Source: an uncultured Nocardiaceae bacterium (lineage in GTDB: Bacteria; Actinomycetota; Actinomycetes; Mycobacteriales; Mycobacteriaceae). Taken from it: a stretch of DNA of 22,867 nt. Location: the NCBI GenBank assembly GCA_936936565.1, contig CAKZIX010000114.1, positions 1 to 22,867 on the forward strand, written 5' to 3'. The position numbers and the translations under genes are program-made. Position 1 is the stretch's first letter; every line of letters begins with the position of its first letter. Positions 13,758 to 21,901 of the stretch are shown piece by piece. The notes under the pieces were generated by a model that saw only the letters and a program-made list of their open reading frames with translations, did not search any database and was not told the DNA's origin.

Positions 13758-14993
13758 ATGTCTACGCACACCGCGTCGATGAGCGACGGCTCGGTGACCG
13801 CCGCCTGGCGCGACAAGAAGCGCTACCTGTGGTTGCTGGGCCTGTTTGCCCCCACCGGCATCTTCACGATCGGAATCCCGGTGATTCTGGCGCTGAACGC
13901 GCTCGGCTGGCACGAGATCGCGCAGTTGCCCGTGTGGCTGGGCCCGATACTCGTGTACGTCATCATCCCGCTGGCCGACGTCTTCTTCGGACCAGACGGC
14001 AACAATCCGCCCGACGAGATCATGGAGTACCTGGAGAACAGCCGGTACTACCGCTACCTCACCTATCTGTACCTGCCGTGCCAGTACGCGAGCCTGATCT
14101 TCGCGTGCTATCTGGTCACCGCGAGCGACCTGACGTGGCTCGGCTTCCCCGAGGGCACCACGCTGCACCTGGCGAACGTCATCGGCCTGTTCTGGACCAT
14201 CGGCATCATCGGTGGTCTCGGCATCAACACCGCGCACGAACTGGGCCACAAGAAGGTGAACCTGGAGCGCTGGCTGTCGCGCATCGCGCTGATGCAGACC
14301 GGTTACGGCCATTTCTACATCGAGCACAACCGCGGCCACCACGTGCGCGTCGCCACGCCCGAAGATCCGGCGAGCTCCCGGATCGGCGAATCGTTCTGGG
14401 CCTTCTGGCCGCGCACCGTGGCGGGCAGCTTCACCTCGTCGTGGCAGCTGGAAAAGACTCGCCTGCGGCGTCTCGGCAGCGGTCCGTGGACCCTGAAGAA
14501 CGAGGTTCTCAGCGCCTGGCTGATGACGGTCGTGCTGTTCGCCGGCCTGACGGCCGTGTTCGGCTGGGCGGTGCTGCCGCTGCTGGTGTTCCAGGCGATC
14601 ATCGGGTTCAGCCTGCTGGAAGCCGTGAACTACCTCGAGCACTACGGGCTCGTCCGGCAGAAGACCGACAGCGGGCGCTACGAGCGTCCGGCGCCGATGC
14701 ACAGCTGGAACAGCGACCACATCGTGACGAACATTTTCCTGTACCACCTGCAGCGCCACAGCGACCATCACGCCTACCCGACGCGCCGCTACCAAACGCT
14801 GCGCAGCTGGGACGGGGCGCCGAACCTGCCGGCGGGTTACGCGAGCATGATCCTGCTCGCGTACTTCCCGCCGATCTGGCGCAAGGTGATGGACAAGCGG
14901 GTGCTGGCGCATTACGACGGCGACATCACCAGGGCCAACATTCACCCGCCGAAGCGTGAGCAGGTGCTGGCGCGGTACGGAGCGCACGAATGA
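13758..14993 (+). CDS. alkB1: alkane 1-monooxygenase AlkB (first copy)
   Basis: Membrane di-iron enzyme that hydroxylates n-alkanes at the terminal carbon using O2 and electrons from rubredoxin. All histidine clusters are present: HELGH at 160-164, EHNRGHH near 189-195, NYLEHYG near 290 and LQRHSDHH near 331-338, together with the AlkB signature VRVATPEDPASSR. Six membrane segments are expected; several hydrophobic stretches are seen. The residue aligned by eye to Trp55 of P. putida AlkB is Val66, a small side chain associated with longer alkane substrates. It has 411 residues, close to Rv3252c. The ATG at 13758 has AGGAG 6 nt upstream; the open frame extends back into the DUF808 gene only by chance. 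The stop overlaps the rubA1 start (ATGA). Confidence 0.96.
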   Translation: MSTHTASMSDGSVTAAWRDKKRYLWLLGLFAPTGIFTIGIPVILALNALGWHEIAQLPVWLGPILVYVIIPLADVFFGPDGNNPPDEIMEYLENSRYYRYLTYLYLPCQYASLIFACYLVTASDLTWLGFPEGTTLHLANVIGLFWTIGIIGGLGINTAHELGHKKVNLERWLSRIALMQTGYGHFYIEHNRGHHVRVATPEDPASSRIGESFWAFWPRTVAGSFTSSWQLEKTRLRRLGSGPWTLKNEVLSAWLMTVVLFAGLTAVFGWAVLPLLVFQAIIGFSLLEAVNYLEHYGLVRQKTDSGRYERPAPMHSWNSDHIVTNIFLYHLQRHSDHHAYPTRRYQTLRSWDGAPNLPAGYASMILLAYFPPIWRKVMDKRVLAHYDGDITRANIHPPKREQVLARYGAHE

Positions 14994-15166
14994 GCGCCTA
15001 CCGCTGCCCGGTGTGCGACTACGTTTACGACGAAGCGCACGGCAACCCGCACGAAGGATTCCCCGCCGGCACGGCGTGGGATCAGGTGCCCGACGATTGG
15101 ACCTGCCCGGACTGCGGCGTTCGCGACAAGATCGATTTCGAGCCCGTGACCGCCGCGACCAAGTAG
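14990..15166 (+). CDS. rubA1: rubredoxin (AlkG1-like)
   Basis: A 58-residue one-iron electron carrier with two CxxC pairs, YRCPVCDYVYDE and WTCPDCGVRDK. The ATG overlaps the alkB1 stop by 4 nt. The first pair (CPVC) and the ending DFEP match the actinobacterial RubA1 type, which in published complementation work on Rhodococcus homologues could not support AlkB hydroxylation, unlike the second type. It may therefore serve another partner or maturation role. Subtype assignment is by eye. Confidence 0.93.
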   Translation: MSAYRCPVCDYVYDEAHGNPHEGFPAGTAWDQVPDDWTCPDCGVRDKIDFEPVTAATK

Positions 15167-15181
15167 GCAGGAGAGAACATC

Positions 15182-15364
15182 ATGAGCGACTACAAGGTGT
15201 ATCAGTGCATCCAGTGCGGCTTCGAGTACGACGAAGCTCAGGGCTGGCCGGACGAGGGCATCGCGCCCGGCACCCGTTGGGATGACATTCCCGCAGACTG
15301 GACATGCCCGGACTGCGGTGCGGCCAAGGCCGACTTTTTCATGGTCGAGGTCGAACGGCCTTAG
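15182..15364 (+). CDS. rubA2: rubredoxin (AlkG2-like)
   Basis: A 60-residue rubredoxin with CxxC pairs in YQCIQCGFEYDEA and WTCPDCGAAKADF, ending in FMVEVERP. This is the RubA2/AlkG2 type known to pass electrons from rubredoxin reductase to AlkB. The ATG at 15182 follows AGGAGAG and lies 15 nt after rubA1. No rubredoxin reductase gene is present in the window, so it must be encoded elsewhere. The downstream regulator begins 15 nt later. Confidence 0.94.
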   Translation: MSDYKVYQCIQCGFEYDEAQGWPDEGIAPGTRWDDIPADWTCPDCGAAKADFFMVEVERP

Positions 15365-15366
15365 CG

Positions 15367-15372
15367 TATGGT
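15367..15372 (+). promoter_or_regulatory. leaderless -10 of the TetR regulator
   Basis: TATGGT, 7 nt before a GTG at 15380. It covers the ATG at 15368 that would otherwise be taken as the start. Confidence 0.5.
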
Positions 15373-15379
15373 CACGTTC

Positions 15380-15985
15380 GTGGAGCGGGTCCCCTATCAG
15401 ACAGCGATGCGTTCGCTGCTACGCGAGTCGGTGCTGGACGCGATGCGGGATCTGCTCACCGAACGGGACTGGAGCAAGATCACCTTGGCCGACGTGGCCA
15501 AGCAGGCCGGAGTCAGCCGTCAGACGCTGTACAACGAGTTCGGCTCGCGCGCAGGGCTTTTGCAGGCGTACGCGCTGCGATTGATCGATTACCTGGTCGA
15601 CCACGTGCGCGCTGCGGTGTGGGCGCACGTCGACGACGGCGGCGCCGCACTCAACGAAGGGTTCCGCAACTTCTTCATCGACAGCGCCGCCGATCCGTTG
15701 GTGCGCTCGCTGCTGTTGGGCAATCCGGAACAGGACCTGCTGCGGTTGGTCACCTTGGATGCGCGGCCGCTGCTCGAGCAGGCAACCGGCCGGCTCACGG
15801 AGGTGTTCGTACAGAGCTGGGTGGCGGTCACCGAGGAGCAGGCCGAGACGGTGGCGCGGGGGCTGGTGCGGGTCGCGTTGAGCTACGTCTCGCTGCCGCC
15901 GGAGCCCAATCGCGACGTCGCCGCCGACTGGGCGGCGTTGCTCGGCCCCTACATCGACGCACTGATCACCGTTTCGAGCGAATGA
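15380..15985 (+). CDS. alkX: TetR-family regulator of the alkane cluster (AlkX/AlkU-like)
   Basis: A 201-residue TetR repressor. The N-terminal helix-turn-helix is clear (ITLADVAKQAGVSRQTLYNEFGSR), followed by a helical ligand-binding domain without a recognisable ligand motif. The position directly after alkB-rubA1-rubA2 is the usual place of the AlkX/AlkU regulator in Rhodococcus, Dietzia and mycobacteria (Rv3249c), where fatty-acid products act as effectors. GTG 15380 is preferred over ATG 15368 because TATGGT stands 7 nt before it; the difference is four residues. No ribosome-binding site precedes either. The 3' end overlaps the converging GMC gene by 20 nt. Likely controls both alkB genes; targets are inferred. 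Confidence 0.88.
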   Translation: MERVPYQTAMRSLLRESVLDAMRDLLTERDWSKITLADVAKQAGVSRQTLYNEFGSRAGLLQAYALRLIDYLVDHVRAAVWAHVDDGGAALNEGFRNFFIDSAADPLVRSLLLGNPEQDLLRLVTLDARPLLEQATGRLTEVFVQSWVAVTEEQAETVARGLVRVALSYVSLPPEPNRDVAADWAALLGPYIDALITVSSE

Positions 15986-17558
15986 TCTCGGCGATGTTGC
16001 GCTCGGCGAGCGCGGCGATCGTCAGCGAGGGATTCACCGCGCCGGTGCTGCCGGGAATCGCGGCCCCGTCCAGGACGTAGAGCCCGGGGTGCCCGTGCAC
16101 CCGGCCGAAGCTGTCGGTGGCGGCACCGAGCACCGCGCCGCCGAGCGGATGCGCGGTGAACGTCGCGTTGGCGGCGTAACCGATTGCGTCGTAGCGGACC
16201 ATCGACCCGGCCCGGTCGGCGATCTCGTCGTTGAGCCGGCCTGCGGCGTCCAGCGCGGCTCGGTTGCCGCGCGCCGGCCACGCCAAACCGACTGTGTCGC
16301 TTGCCTTGTCGTACGCGAACTGGCCGCGCGTCGGATCGAGCACCATGCCGAGGGAGGCCAGCGCGCCGGTTTCGAAGGGAACGCCCGGAATGAACCAGTT
16401 CTGCAGGGTGGTGTCGCCGACGGTGATCATGCTCGCGCACGGCACCCCGCCCGAACCGGAGATCGGCGCACTTGCGCCGCGCGCGAGCGCCACGTCGCCG
16501 TTGGTGCCCCAGCCCTGCCCGACGTGTTCGTTGAGACGGGGCAGCGCACCGGTGGCGCGGGCGCGCACCAGTAATTCGGACGTGCCGACGGACCCGGCCG
16601 CGAGCACCAGCCGGTCGCAGGTGAGCGTGCGCCGGGTGAGCACCTCGCCGGTCGGCGCCAGTTTCACCGTCTCGACACGGAACCGGTCGCCGGCGGTCCC
16701 GATCGCGTCGATGCGGTGGCCGGGGAAGATGGCGGCTCGGCCGGTCTGCTCGGCCAGCCGCAGGTAGTTGCGGTTCAGGTCGTACTTGGCGCCGTTGGAG
16801 TTGCCGAGGTTGCTGCGCGCCGCCGTCGCCGAGGGGCGTGCACGGCCGGCAAGTTCGTCGCGCAGCACGTTCCAGTCGAAGATCGAGTCCACCGGTTGCG
16901 GCGCGTACCCGGCCCGGCGTACCTGCTCGTCCCAGGCGCGTGAGTGCGTGAACGGCACCGAGTTGTAAATGTCGGCGGGCATGGGAGACAGCCGCAACAT
17001 CGAGCGCACCCGGTCGTAGGAGGGTGCCAACTCGTCGTAGCCGACGACGCCGCGAAACACCCGGTCGAAATGGGCGCGTTGCGGCGCCACCATCGCACCG
17101 GTGAAGATCACCGAGCCACCGCCTACCGCGGCGGCGCGCCAGACCGAGATGCCCGGGTAGTCGGTGCAGTCCAGTACCCCGCCGAACTTCTCGACGTGCA
17201 TCGTGACCTGGTTGACGCCGGTGAAGGTACTGCGGTGCCAGAAGCCGCGGCCGTCGGGCAGGTCGTCGCCGGTGAAGATCTCGCGCCACGGGTCGTTGGG
17301 CCAGCGGGAGCCGCGTTCGAGCACGGTCGTCTGCACGCCCGCCTCGGCAAGGCGCAGCGCGGCGACCGCACCGCCGAAACCGGACCCGACGACTATCGCT
17401 GCGCTGTGCGCCGGCGGATCGGGCAGCGGCGCGAATATTTCCGGCACCCAGCTACGGAACAGCATTGCCCACGGGCCCGCGGCGCGGGCGGCCGGGACCG
17501 GGAGCGCGACGAGGGCTGCACCGGCCGCGGCGGAGCGTAAGAACAGCCGCCGATCCAT
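15966..17558 (-). CDS. GMC-family FAD oxidoreductase, cholesterol-oxidase-like, Tat-exported
   Basis: A 530-residue flavoprotein oxidising an alcohol or sterol. The N-terminus MDRRLFLRSA followed by a hydrophobic stretch and PAARA-AG is a Tat signal, so it is folded inside and exported. The FAD motif VVGSGFGG is at residues 56-63, then GGVLDCTDYP and AVGGGSVIFTGAM as in class I cholesterol oxidases. His470 (AHPLGG) and Asn509 (GAVNPSLTIAALAERN) match the catalytic His447 and Asn485 of the Streptomyces enzyme. The site aligned to Glu361, needed for the isomerisation step, is Phe389 in NWFIPGVP by eye. The ATG at 17558 has AAGGA upstream. It lies between two alkB genes on the opposite strand, so it may be an alkanol or sterol oxidase. 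Confidence 0.88.
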   Translation of the reverse strand: MDRRLFLRSAAAGAALVALPVPAARAAGPWAMLFRSWVPEIFAPLPDPPAHSAAIVVGSGFGGAVAALRLAEAGVQTTVLERGSRWPNDPWREIFTGDDLPDGRGFWHRSTFTGVNQVTMHVEKFGGVLDCTDYPGISVWRAAAVGGGSVIFTGAMVAPQRAHFDRVFRGVVGYDELAPSYDRVRSMLRLSPMPADIYNSVPFTHSRAWDEQVRRAGYAPQPVDSIFDWNVLRDELAGRARPSATAARSNLGNSNGAKYDLNRNYLRLAEQTGRAAIFPGHRIDAIGTAGDRFRVETVKLAPTGEVLTRRTLTCDRLVLAAGSVGTSELLVRARATGALPRLNEHVGQGWGTNGDVALARGASAPISGSGGVPCASMITVGDTTLQNWFIPGVPFETGALASLGMVLDPTRGQFAYDKASDTVGLAWPARGNRAALDAAGRLNDEIADRAGSMVRYDAIGYAANATFTAHPLGGAVLGAATDSFGRVHGHPGLYVLDGAAIPGSTGAVNPSLTIAALAERNIAEIIRSKR

Positions 17559-17593
17559 ATCAGATCCTTACAGTCAACCAGTCGGTTTTTAGT

Positions 17594-17624
17594 CTTGTTA
17601 ACGTGCTCACAGTTCGCTAACAAG
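17594..17624. promoter_or_regulatory. inverted repeat between GMC gene and alkB2, candidate operator
   Basis: CTTGTTA (17594-17600) and TAACAAG (17618-17624) are perfect 7-bp inverted arms 17 nt apart in the divergent promoter region. The right arm falls inside the predicted spacer of the alkB2 promoter, so a bound regulator could act on both genes. It does not match the repeat at alkB1. Confidence 0.45.
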
Positions 17625-17629
17625 CGGTT

Positions 17630-17635
17630 TAGATT
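17630..17635 (+). promoter_or_regulatory. candidate -10 of alkB2
   Basis: TAGATT fits TANNNT. A weak -35 (CTCACA, 17606-17611) lies 18 nt upstream. The start would be near 17642, giving a leader of about 54 nt that contains the hairpin at 17650. Confidence 0.45.
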
Positions 17636-17649
17636 CCGCGATGATCAGT

Positions 17650-17667
17650 GTGGCAGGTGTCTGCCAC
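17650..17667 (+). promoter_or_regulatory. hairpin in the alkB2 leader
   Basis: GTGGCAG and CTGCCAC form a perfect 7-bp stem over a GTGT tetraloop, 28 nt before the alkB2 ATG. It could be an RNA hairpin affecting translation or a DNA operator. Confidence 0.5.
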
Positions 17668-17695
17668 TCGTAGCGAGCGGGAAAGAGAACACGGC

Positions 17696-18880
17696 ATGCA
17701 CAAGGTCGGTTACGCGGTTCGCTGGCGTGATCGCAAGCGCCCGCTGTGGATGCTGGGTCTCATCGCCCCCGGATGTGCGTTGCTGCCCTCGCAACTCGTG
17801 CTGCACACGGGCCAGCCGGTGTTCTGGTGGGCCGGCCCGATCGTCGTTTTCGGCCTCATTCCGTCGCTGGACGCACTCGTCGGCGAGGACGGCGAAAATC
17901 CGCCCGAGGACAGTTATGCGGACCTCGCGCGCGATCGCTACTACCGCTGGTGCACGTACCTGTTCCTCCCGGTCCAGTTCGCCGGGCTGCTCGTCGCCGG
18001 ATTCCTTTGGACCAACGGCGAATTGAGCATTCTCGACCAGCTCGGGCTGGCGCTGTCGGTCGGCTTGGCCAGCGGCATCGGGATCAATGCCGCCCACGAA
18101 TTGGGCCACCGCGTCGAAAAACACGAACGCCTGCTCGCGAAAATCGGTCTGACGCAATCGTTCTACGGCCATTTCTTCGTCGAGCACAATCGCGGCCACC
18201 ACGTTCGGGTGGCCACTCCGGAGGATCCGGCCAGTGCCCGGTTCGGCGAACCGCTGTGGGCGTTCCTGCCGCGCAGCGTGCTCGGCGGACTGCGGTCCGG
18301 CTGGGCCCTGGAACGCGAACGGCTGCGCCGCAAGAACCTGCCCGTGTTCGGTCCGGCGAACCAGATCTTGCAAGCCTGGGCGATGAGTCTGGCCCTGTTC
18401 GGCGGCATGGTCGCGGTGTTCGGCATCGGCGTGCTGCCGTGGCTGATTCTGCAAGCCGTCGTGGCCGTCGTGCTGCTCGAGACCGTCAATTACGTCGAGC
18501 ACTACGGCTTGCTGCGCCAGCGCACAGCGTCGGGCCGCTACGAGCGCTGCCGGCCCGAACACAGCTGGAACAGCGACCGCCTGGTTACCAACATCTTCCT
18601 GTTCCATCTGCAGCGCCACAGCGACCATCACGCCAACCCCGGACGTCGCTATCAGACGCTGCGCAGCTTCGACTCCGCCCCGCAACTGCCGGCCGGTTAC
18701 GCGACGATGGTGCTGCTGGCATTCGTGCCGCCGCTGTGGCGGCACGTCATGAATCCGCGCGTGCTCGCCCACTACGGCGGCGACGTCACCCGGACCAACC
18801 TCGGGCCGCGCCGCCGTGCCAAACTGCTCGCCGTGCCGCCGGCGCCGGTCGCCGGGTTGCCCGAGCAGCCCGCGGCGTAG
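17696..18880 (+). CDS. alkB2: alkane 1-monooxygenase AlkB (second copy)
   Basis: A second integral-membrane alkane hydroxylase of 394 residues. It has the full set of iron ligands: NAAHELGHR, EHNRGHHVRVATPEDPAS, NYVEHYGL and LQRHSDHHANP. It is clearly paralogous to alkB1, sharing HSWNSD and RRYQTLRS near the C-terminus, but differs in loops (ERCRPEHS) and has no rubredoxin beside it, so it probably shares the carriers at 14990-15364. The residue aligned to Trp55 of P. putida AlkB is Val51. The ATG at 17696 is preferred; an in-frame GTG at 17648 would place the hairpin within coding sequence and add residues unlike AlkB. The upstream ribosome-binding site is weak. It is divergent from the GMC gene. 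Confidence 0.95.
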   Translation: MHKVGYAVRWRDRKRPLWMLGLIAPGCALLPSQLVLHTGQPVFWWAGPIVVFGLIPSLDALVGEDGENPPEDSYADLARDRYYRWCTYLFLPVQFAGLLVAGFLWTNGELSILDQLGLALSVGLASGIGINAAHELGHRVEKHERLLAKIGLTQSFYGHFFVEHNRGHHVRVATPEDPASARFGEPLWAFLPRSVLGGLRSGWALERERLRRKNLPVFGPANQILQAWAMSLALFGGMVAVFGIGVLPWLILQAVVAVVLLETVNYVEHYGLLRQRTASGRYERCRPEHSWNSDRLVTNIFLFHLQRHSDHHANPGRRYQTLRSFDSAPQLPAGYATMVLLAFVPPLWRHVMNPRVLAHYGGDVTRTNLGPRRRAKLLAVPPAPVAGLPEQPAA

Positions 18881-18898
18881 TCGCCGCCGTCGAGCACC

Positions 18899-18904
18899 TA
18901 ACCT
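18899..18904 (+). promoter_or_regulatory. leaderless -10 of sahH
   Basis: TAACCT, exactly 7 nt before the ATG at 18912. No ribosome-binding site is visible. Confidence 0.65.
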
Positions 18905-18911
18905 TGCTTGC

Positions 18912-20369
<1,458 letters not shown>

Positions 20370-20375
20370 TTCCCC

Positions 20376-20417
20376 GTAGGCCAGGATTCCGATGCCGGCG
20401 TAGACCGCGCTGCCTAC
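20376..20417. repeat. short inverted repeat after sahH
   Basis: GTAGGC (20376-20381) and GCCTAC (20412-20417) are perfect inverted arms 30 nt apart, beginning 7 nt after the sahH stop. Weak alone, possibly part of the termination region with the next repeat. Confidence 0.35.
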
Positions 20418-20426
20418 TCTGACGCC

Positions 20427-20482
20427 GAGTGCGTAGTTGTTGCTGCTCGTGGCCGAGTCGTGACCGCAACAACTACGCTCTC
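20427..20482. terminator. 17-bp inverted repeat between converging genes, likely bidirectional terminator
   Basis: The left arm 20427-20443 and right arm 20466-20482 match at 16 of 17 positions, including a perfect 13-bp core GCGTAGTTGTTGC / GCAACAACTACGC. The 22-nt spacer contains a small CTCG/CGAG stem. It lies between sahH and the converging membrane-protein gene and has no T-tract. The arms are AT-richer than their surroundings. Confidence 0.6.
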
Positions 20483-20499
20483 GCGTGCGCGTCAGCTGG

Positions 20500-21171
20500 T
20501 TACATGCCTTCCGGCTTGACGCACATCTTCCAGCTGCCGTCTTCCTTCTTCAGCCGGACGTCGCCGACGCCGGAGTCGGCGGTGGTCTTGCCCGCAATGG
20601 TCACCTTGGACGATCCGGAGACCGTGGCGGTGGCGGTGTCGCCGGACACCGAGACGCTGCTGATGTCGCTGATCGTGGTCTCCCACGTGATGTTCGGGCT
20701 GTGGCCGCCCGCCTGGTCGAGCTCGGGTCCGATCGCGTTCTTGACCTCCGAGCACGAGGTCTTGACGGCCGCCACCGCGCCCTGCGAATCCAGGGTGTCG
20801 TAGTAGTCGCGGATGGCCGACTTCACCGCGCCCACGTCGCCGCCGGCGATCGAGTCGAGGCCGCCGTTGTTCTGCACCACGACGACGGCGGCGATCCCGC
20901 CGCCGACGAGCAACAGCAGCAGTAGCACCAGCAGTACGCCACCGTTGCCCTTGCGGCGCTGCGGCGGGGGATAGCCGCCGTAGCCGGGCTGCTGGTAGCC
21001 GTATTGCGGCTGCGGGTAACCGGGCTGCTGGCCGTACCCGGGCTGGCCGTAGCCCGGCGCCGGGTACCCCGGCTGCTGCGGGTATCCAGGCGGCGGTGGT
21101 GGGTAGCCGCCCTGCGGATAGCCGCCCTGCTGCGGCCCGTACCCGTAGGGCTGGCCGGGTGGATACGTCAT
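20500..21171 (-). CDS. Pro/Gly/Tyr/Gln-rich single-pass membrane protein, extracytoplasmic DUF4878/NTF2-like domain
   Basis: A 223-residue protein of unknown function. Residues 1-75 are low-complexity repeats of the type PGYPQQPGYPAPGYGQP, a cytoplasmic disordered tail. After a basic RRKGN stop, one membrane segment follows (VLLVLLLLLLVGGGIAAVVVV). The outside domain of about 120 residues has AIRDYYDTLDSQG at its start, VSVSGDTATATVSG in the middle and KEDGSWKMC at the end, a pattern of NTF2/DUF4878-like domains, with two cysteines that may form a disulfide. The ATG at 21171 is chosen over an upstream ATG at 21282 because TATCGT stands 8 nt before it and the repeat tail starts there. It is divergent from tmk. 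Confidence 0.8.
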   Translation of the reverse strand: MTYPPGQPYGYGPQQGGYPQGGYPPPPPGYPQQPGYPAPGYGQPGYGQQPGYPQPQYGYQQPGYGGYPPPQRRKGNGGVLLVLLLLLLVGGGIAAVVVVQNNGGLDSIAGGDVGAVKSAIRDYYDTLDSQGAVAAVKTSCSEVKNAIGPELDQAGGHSPNITWETTISDISSVSVSGDTATATVSGSSKVTIAGKTTADSGVGDVRLKKEDGSWKMCVKPEGM

Positions 21172-21179
21172 GTCCGAAA

Positions 21180-21185
21180 ACGATA
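21180..21185 (-). promoter_or_regulatory. leaderless -10 of the Pro/Gly/Tyr-rich membrane protein gene
   Basis: Minus strand TATCGT, 8 nt before the ATG at 21171. Confidence 0.5.
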
Positions 21186-21222
21186 CTGGGCACATTCGGC
21201 GCGCGTTCGCCGTGACGACGGT

Positions 21223-21228
21223 TAGCCT
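21223..21228 (+). promoter_or_regulatory. leaderless -10 of tmk
   Basis: TAGCCT, 6 nt before the GTG at 21235. Identical to the hexamer and spacing at 12691. Confidence 0.6.
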
Positions 21229-21234
21229 TGCCGC

Positions 21235-21897
21235 GTGGGGAAGCTGATCACGATCGAGGGTGTGGACGGAGCCGGAAAGCAAACGCTTTCACGCGCGATG
21301 ACCCACGTCTGGGAGGGCGCGGGTCTGACGGTGGCGCGGCTGGGGTTCCCGCGCTACGGCGAATCCGTGCACGCCGACCTCGCATCCGAGGCGTTGCACG
21401 GCGCGCACGGCGATCTCACCGGCAGTGTGTACGCGATGGCGCTGCTGTTCGCGCTGGATCGCCAGGGCGCCGCGCACGATCTGCGCCGGCTGATCAACCG
21501 CACCGACATCGTGCTGCTGGACCGCTACGTGGCCTCCAACGCCGCCTACAGTGCCGCGCGGCTCGGGCAGGACGCCGACGGTGCCGTCGTCACCTGGGTG
21601 CGCGAGCTGGAATTCGAGCGATTTGCGTTGCCGGTACCCGACATTCAGCTGTTGCTGCACACGCCGGTGGATGTCGCCGCGGCCCGAGCCGCCGGGCGCG
21701 CGGCCGCCGATGCCGCCCGCGAGCGCGATGCCTACGAGCGCGACGGCGGCCTGCAGCGGCGCACGGCCACGGTGTACGAACAACTGGCACAACGGGATTG
21801 GGTGTCGCACTGGCGAATTGTCGAGTCCGACGAGCCGGCCCAACTCGCCGCCGACCTGGTCAATCAGCTATCGAGTAGCGAAGGAGTGACACGATAG
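21235..21897 (+). CDS. tmk: thymidylate kinase
   Basis: Phosphorylates dTMP to dTDP for DNA synthesis. The P-loop is GVDGAGKQT near the N-terminus, the nucleoside-binding segment FPRYGESVHADLASEALHG follows, and the DRY motif is in DRYVASNAAYSAARLG. These match the mycobacterial enzyme closely (its P-loop has GKRT where GKQT is seen here). It is 220 residues. The GTG at 21235 is placed 6 nt after TAGCCT. It precedes mtrA by 4 nt and probably shares a transcript with mtrAB, as in M. tuberculosis. Confidence 0.95.
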   Translation: MGKLITIEGVDGAGKQTLSRAMTHVWEGAGLTVARLGFPRYGESVHADLASEALHGAHGDLTGSVYAMALLFALDRQGAAHDLRRLINRTDIVLLDRYVASNAAYSAARLGQDADGAVVTWVRELEFERFALPVPDIQLLLHTPVDVAAARAAGRAAADAARERDAYERDGGLQRRTATVYEQLAQRDWVSHWRIVESDEPAQLAADLVNQLSSSEGVTR

Positions 21898-21901
21898 AGC
21901 T

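Noticed and set aside
12432..14993. An 853-residue fusion including alkB1
   Set aside because: Upstream residues are an alternative-frame reading of manA and DUF808. AlkB starts at the ATG at 13758 with a good ribosome-binding site.
18881..18911. SAM/SAH riboswitch before ahcY
   Set aside because: Only 31 nt separate alkB2 and ahcY, and a -10 hexamer 7 nt before the ATG suggests no leader at all.
20960..21170. Tandem DNA repeats resembling a small array
   Set aside because: They are the codons of the PGY/PQQ low-complexity protein tail, not a CRISPR or satellite array: units are irregular and in frame.
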